49,512 nucleotides of DNA, from contig JAAAUF010000155.1 of the NCBI GenBank assembly GCA_015499985.1, positions 7,448 to 56,959 on the forward strand, given 5' to 3'. Shown one piece after another: positions 45,282 through 49,512 of this stretch. Under the pieces are notes generated by a model. The model searched no databases. It had not been told where the DNA came from and saw nothing but the letters and a program-made list of their open reading frames with translations. The position numbers were made by a program, and so were the translations under genes. The stretch comes from Haplosporangium gracile (Eukaryota; Mortierellomycota; Mortierellomycetes; Mortierellales; Mortierellaceae). How positions within the stretch are numbered: position 1 is the first letter of the stretch; each line of letters begins with the position of its first letter.

Positions 45282-46605
45282 TGATGTCAATGATGCTCGA
45301 ACCACAAATACAAAGAAAGGAGATGTTCATTTACAGTTGTTGATTGTTTTGTTGTTTGCTGGGTATATGGTGGTTCAAGAAAAACAAAAGTTGTTGTGTA
45401 ACTCTCCCTCCTTGAAGGAGCAGCCCAACGCCATCTTTATATAAACCGCAAAGCAATCGGGTGCACAGAGAGATGACAACAACAAAAACAAAAAACGTAA
45501 ACAAAAAAAAATCGTCGTCGTATGTCCTGTTTTCAACTCCGAACCCGGGCAATAAAAGCAAAGGTGATAGGAAGAGAGAGGGGATCGGCATCGGAAGGCC
45601 AAAAGGCAATAAACAACAGCAGTCAAGGTACCTTTTCTCCTTCCCTCTTCTCTTTTCCCACCCCCCACAGATACGAAAAACATGGATACATGGCTAAATG
45701 GATAAATGGATGATTCAACATGGTAGAAAACAGCTCAAAGTGAATGCAAACATGCAAGGCAATGCAAAATATGGGAGAAGTTTTCTTCTTGTTGAGTGCG
45801 AAGCGTAAGAATTGAACTTTCTTCTTGCTCAATTGCAAGGTTGCCTGTTTTCTCCTCAACGAGGAATCCAGAACGCTCGAAGTGAAGAAAACAATGATGC
45901 TCGAAGAAAACTGAAAGAAGGGGAACCAACAGCAACCGTCGGATCGGCCCATGGTCTGCATTCAACAGCAATACACTCGATATTTGTTCTGGAGGGAACG
46001 TGCCGGTTTGTGGAGGGGGTGTCAGGGACACCCTCAATGGGAACAAGACAAGGAAAAGGGGGGATCTAATCCCCTCAACGCGCTCACTCGCTCCGTCTCT
46101 CTTCATTTTTTCTATTTTTTTAATTCCTCCCTTGTTCTTCCCCTTCCCCTTCCGTCTCTCACTTTCTCTCACCCTTTAGCCACCACCTTATTTTTTTTGC
46201 CCGTCTCTCATCGGTTATTTTTCTAGCTAATGTTTACTTTGTCTTCACCCCTTTTTTTTGCCTCCTTCAAAAATAATTGCGGGCGATTGTATAACGCCGT
46301 AGACTGTAGCGCGTTGTTGTTGTAGTTGTTGGGCCAGGGAGAGAGAAGGAGAGGGAGAAGAAGGGAGAAGAAAAAGGAAATAAAGGGAGCATTTTGGTAC
46401 ACCAAAATGGTAAGGCAAATTATAGACGGGGACAGAGAGAGAGAAAGAGAAAGTGAGCACTCCTCTCAGCTCAAAAAAGTTGAAGGGGTAACTGACAAAA
46501 AAAAAGGACAACAACAATGGACGGCAACACAAAAGAGACATGGACACAACAGAGAACTAGACTTTCATTGTCTAGCCCGAGTTCGCTGACACCACGACAG
46601 CAGCA

Positions 46606-46650
46606 GTAACAACAAACAACAACAACAACAAATAAACAAACAAAACAAAC
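46606..46650. repeat. (AAC)n / AAAC-rich repeat
   Basis: A run of AAC units passing into AAAC-type units. Confidence 0.85.
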
Positions 46651-49439
46651 ATAAAAATATGTAGCGAGCCAAAGAAGGGGTCGCCAGACAAGCAAGAGAA
46701 ATGAACGAGAAAGAACTAGGAGGACTAGCCACGATGGGGACCACAAAAGAAATATTACAAGAAAAACAAGGAGTCAAGGAATAAAAAACGGGTCAAAAGT
46801 TGAATTGTGCTAAAAACAAAATAAGTATGGAGGACATTGTGGCCCTGGTGCCTCAGGCAGGTAATATAGAATTCATGCAGTTGTCCAAATATTTGGTGTT
46901 GAAATGGACGGATGAGAGAATCAAAAAGCAATTGAGGTGAAAGAAGAATGGCAGTTATATGGAGCTGTGGATAGGTTGGTATGTGCGGGATGAAAGAGGG
47001 GTGAGAGCCCAATGCATGTGTCCTTGATTGAGGGTAAGGCAAGGGGGTGGTTGTTTGTCCAATTCTAGGGTATTTACCTTTTGATGAGAGTGACGATCCT
47101 CTTGTTGTATGAAGAAAAGGAAAAATAGGATTTGTGTTGATTGGATTGCACAAAAAATATGTGGTTGGTGCGTGATAAACAAACAAAAAGTCAGGGACGA
47201 GAGGTGCCCGTATGTTTTGTGTGTCTGTGTAGAGAATTGAAAAAGGCCGGTGGACGAGAGAAATGTACGGAGGAGGGAGAGAGAGGAATGTCGTAGATTG
47301 TCGTCGCCGTCGTCGCTTTGTTTCCCTAAAGTCCGTAATCCGTCGGATTGGCAGTTAAAGGCTCGGATGAAGAGGATGAAAGATAAGCCTTGTTCTGGAA
47401 CTGAAGAGAGAAGAAAGAAAGCTGAAAGGCGGACGTGAATCGAGAAGTGTCGTGAAGTCAAATTATTGAGAGAGCGAGAGAAAAGAAGCGGCTAGTTGTG
47501 GTGTCGTGTGCAGTGCAATGTTTGTTATTTCCAGTACAGAAGAAGAGGACTGGATTATAACAACAAGGAGGAGCGTCGTGAAGAGTAGTCGTAGGGATGA
47601 ATTAAGAGAAGAAGGAAGGAGTGAAAGAGGAAAGGAATAGGAGTATGTGTGATGATAAGTGGGAGTGAGAAGAAGGAAGGAAGGAGAGCGAGAATGAGTA
47701 ATCGTTAAGGCAGATTGAAAAGGCGCGATGGAATGGGTCGTAGCGAAATACGAAGAGAGGAAAAGGAAACGGGACGAATATTTGGAGCCGAAGTAAGGGA
47801 AGGGAAGTTGAGAGAAAGAAAAGTGAAATATGTGTGTTCACGTCCGAAGAGAGTGGGACAAGCAATTAGCCACAGTCAGGAAAGGGAAAAGGGAAAAGAA
47901 AAGAAGGGAAGGGGAACAAAGACAGAAAAAGGAAAAAAAGGGAAACTAGAAAATAAAGAGCGATCAAAGGGACGGCCGGATAAATGGGACGAAGAAAGAG
48001 AAGGAAAAAGAGTGCACAGGCCGAGAAAAAAATTGGAAGCGGGTGCCGGCGCAATTGTGATAAAGGTCAAGGATGAGGATGGGAGTGAGGAAGATGGTTG
48101 GTGCAGAAACACACTCGTGCATACAACTACATTTGAAGTGGGAGAAGGATGCAAAGTGAGGGGAGAGAGAAGACAAAGCGGAATTAGGAAAGGTGAGTCC
48201 AGCTGTACATTTCTTCTTTCAGCCTTGCCAATGGGTAGCTAAGTTTTTGTGGAGTGACAGAAGGAGGAGAAGGAGGAGAAGGAGGAGGATGTTGATGATA
48301 GCGACAAGTGTAACATAGACGGATGACAGAAAAAAAAGAGTGGCAAAGGATAAATCGCCGAATGAGGCGTGGAGAGGTGGAAGGAGGTTATTTTTCGGAA
48401 TGTGCAAGTAGGTGAGCGAGGGGAATGGGAGGGAGAAGGAAATCAAGGGACACATGCAAGTAAAATATAAAAAAAAGAGGAGGCAAAATGGCGGATCAGA
48501 TCCATAACGAAGAAACCATGTCAAGGTGAACGGGGAAAAAAAGGGAGACAGAAAAGACATACATCTGGTGGGCGAGAAAAAACGATTCAACAACAAATTC
48601 AAAAGGCCATCGGGCGAAGGCAATTAAGAGGGACAACAAGCAGTGATCAATCGATCCTTGATACATGATGAGCTTGTTAGTTTCATTGCAATCGATCAGT
48701 GGCCAATGCAGATATCCTCAATTGCACACTCAAAATCATCAATGCTGTTTCGCTTTGATCTGCTTGGGTTTACACCCATCCATCGCGTTTTCTCCACTCT
48801 TTCTTCCCTCCTTGCTCACCCTTTTTCACTAATCGGGATACACTACGAATGTCGTTTAAAATATCTCCCAATAGCAACGGCATTAACGGGCTGCAATGCA
48901 TACTCGTAACATCCTTCGACCATTTAGGCCTTTCGTGAGCCCAACAATGCTCTCATCATAACTTCGCCTTTTTTTTTTTTTTGGAGAGTATGGACGCTCT
49001 TTTTGCCACGCATTTGCATGCATCCGTCAAAACCTATTCCCAATAAATGTCATTTGCATCCTTTTTTCTATGTATCGCATACACTGGCAGAGACTGGAAA
49101 TCATCACTGGGTTCCGAGATATGTAAGCCATCGAATGATGAGGTAGCGAAATAGTTGCATCTATCTTTACTCAATGTTAAAGTGCATCTGAAAGGGCAAC
49201 GAAGAATCGGGCGGGATGGTGCGAATGGATACTGGAAAATCAAATTCCTCTCCTCTGATCCATTTATTTTTACCCCACGAGAAAAAGAAAATTAAGGTCG
49301 ACAGACAGCAAGCAAGCATACCGGAAACAAGGGATGCGCGAGGGTTTTTGTGGATGGAGCACGGTTGCTCTCTTTTTTCTTTTTCTCCTCCAGAAAAAGC
49401 ACAAGCTATGCTCAGACCACAAGCCTTCCTCCTGGACTC

Positions 49440-49512
49440 TTTTTTTTTTTTTTTTTACTTTAATTTTTTTGCACAACATCTCCCGGGCATTTTTTTTTTT
49501 TTTTTAAAAAAA
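49440..49512. other. Poly-T / poly-A rich end of window
   Basis: T-runs of about 17 (49440-49456) and 15 (49491-49505), then A-rich sequence. This may mark an assembly edge rather than a biological end. Confidence 0.5.

Larger units (their letters stand above)
44382..49512. other. Gene-free, purine-rich right end
   Basis: No supportable gene. The plus strand is purine-rich over long stretches (for example 45090-45240, 47240-48200), so the minus strand is CT-rich upstream of the PIN-like gene. A possible leader exon of that gene lies near 44801-44876 (acceptor TTATAG, donor AAC|GTCAGT on the minus strand), not proven. Frames here encode Arg/Lys/Glu or Ser/Leu/Phe runs. Confidence 0.5.

Noticed and set aside
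1..49512. CRISPR arrays, operons, bacterial ribosome sites
   Set aside because: Spliced fungal genes throughout; no spaced direct repeats of CRISPR type seen.

Overview
The window looks like nuclear DNA of an early-diverging filamentous fungus, most likely Mucoromycota/Mortierellomycotina. The evidence is four intact spliced genes with short GT-AG introns (about 94 to 271 nt), fungal family types (an SPX-VTC-DUF202 vacuolar polyphosphate subunit, a PIN-like carrier with a very long cytosolic loop, a three-KH Rnc1/Pbp2-like protein), long CT-rich leaders and many GA/CT microsatellites. The lineage call is an inference from family content; nothing was searched.

Layout. Positions 1-14119 hold no protein gene I can support. 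This stretch contains three separate segments with unusually dense nested or crossing complementarity (2751-2865, 3662-3831, 7709-7926), reported as candidate structured RNAs, and a decayed zinc-finger fragment (about 12640-13650). Positions 14120-19473 are a transposon island. A broken MULE (Mutator-like) transposase with a SWIM zinc finger lies on the minus strand. Head-to-head with it on the plus strand is a broken gene that joins a FEN1/XPG-like PIN nuclease region to a C-terminal zinc ribbon plus RuvC-III-like motif of TnpB/Fanzor type. A further unidentified coding-like relic lies at 19526-20240.

Positions 20774-28232 are the gene-dense core: a KH-domain protein (+), a DusA-type tRNA dihydrouridine synthase with a mitochondrial-type presequence (-, tail-to-tail with the KH gene), and a VTC2/VTC3-like subunit of the polyphosphate polymerase complex (-). 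From 28233 to 41481 there is again no recognisable coding sequence, only low-complexity DNA with good splice donors on the minus strand, which may be leader exons of VTC. An auxin-efflux-carrier-family (PIN-like) transporter (-) fills 41482-44381. The rest, to 49512, is purine-rich on the plus strand and without genes I can support.

The four intact genes do not form one pathway. They cover RNA binding, tRNA modification, phosphate storage and membrane transport. The most unusual element is the PIN plus TnpB/Fanzor-like protein beside a MULE transposase: an eroded copy of what may be a eukaryotic transposon carrying a two-nuclease accessory protein. The candidate structured RNAs in the gene desert are second.
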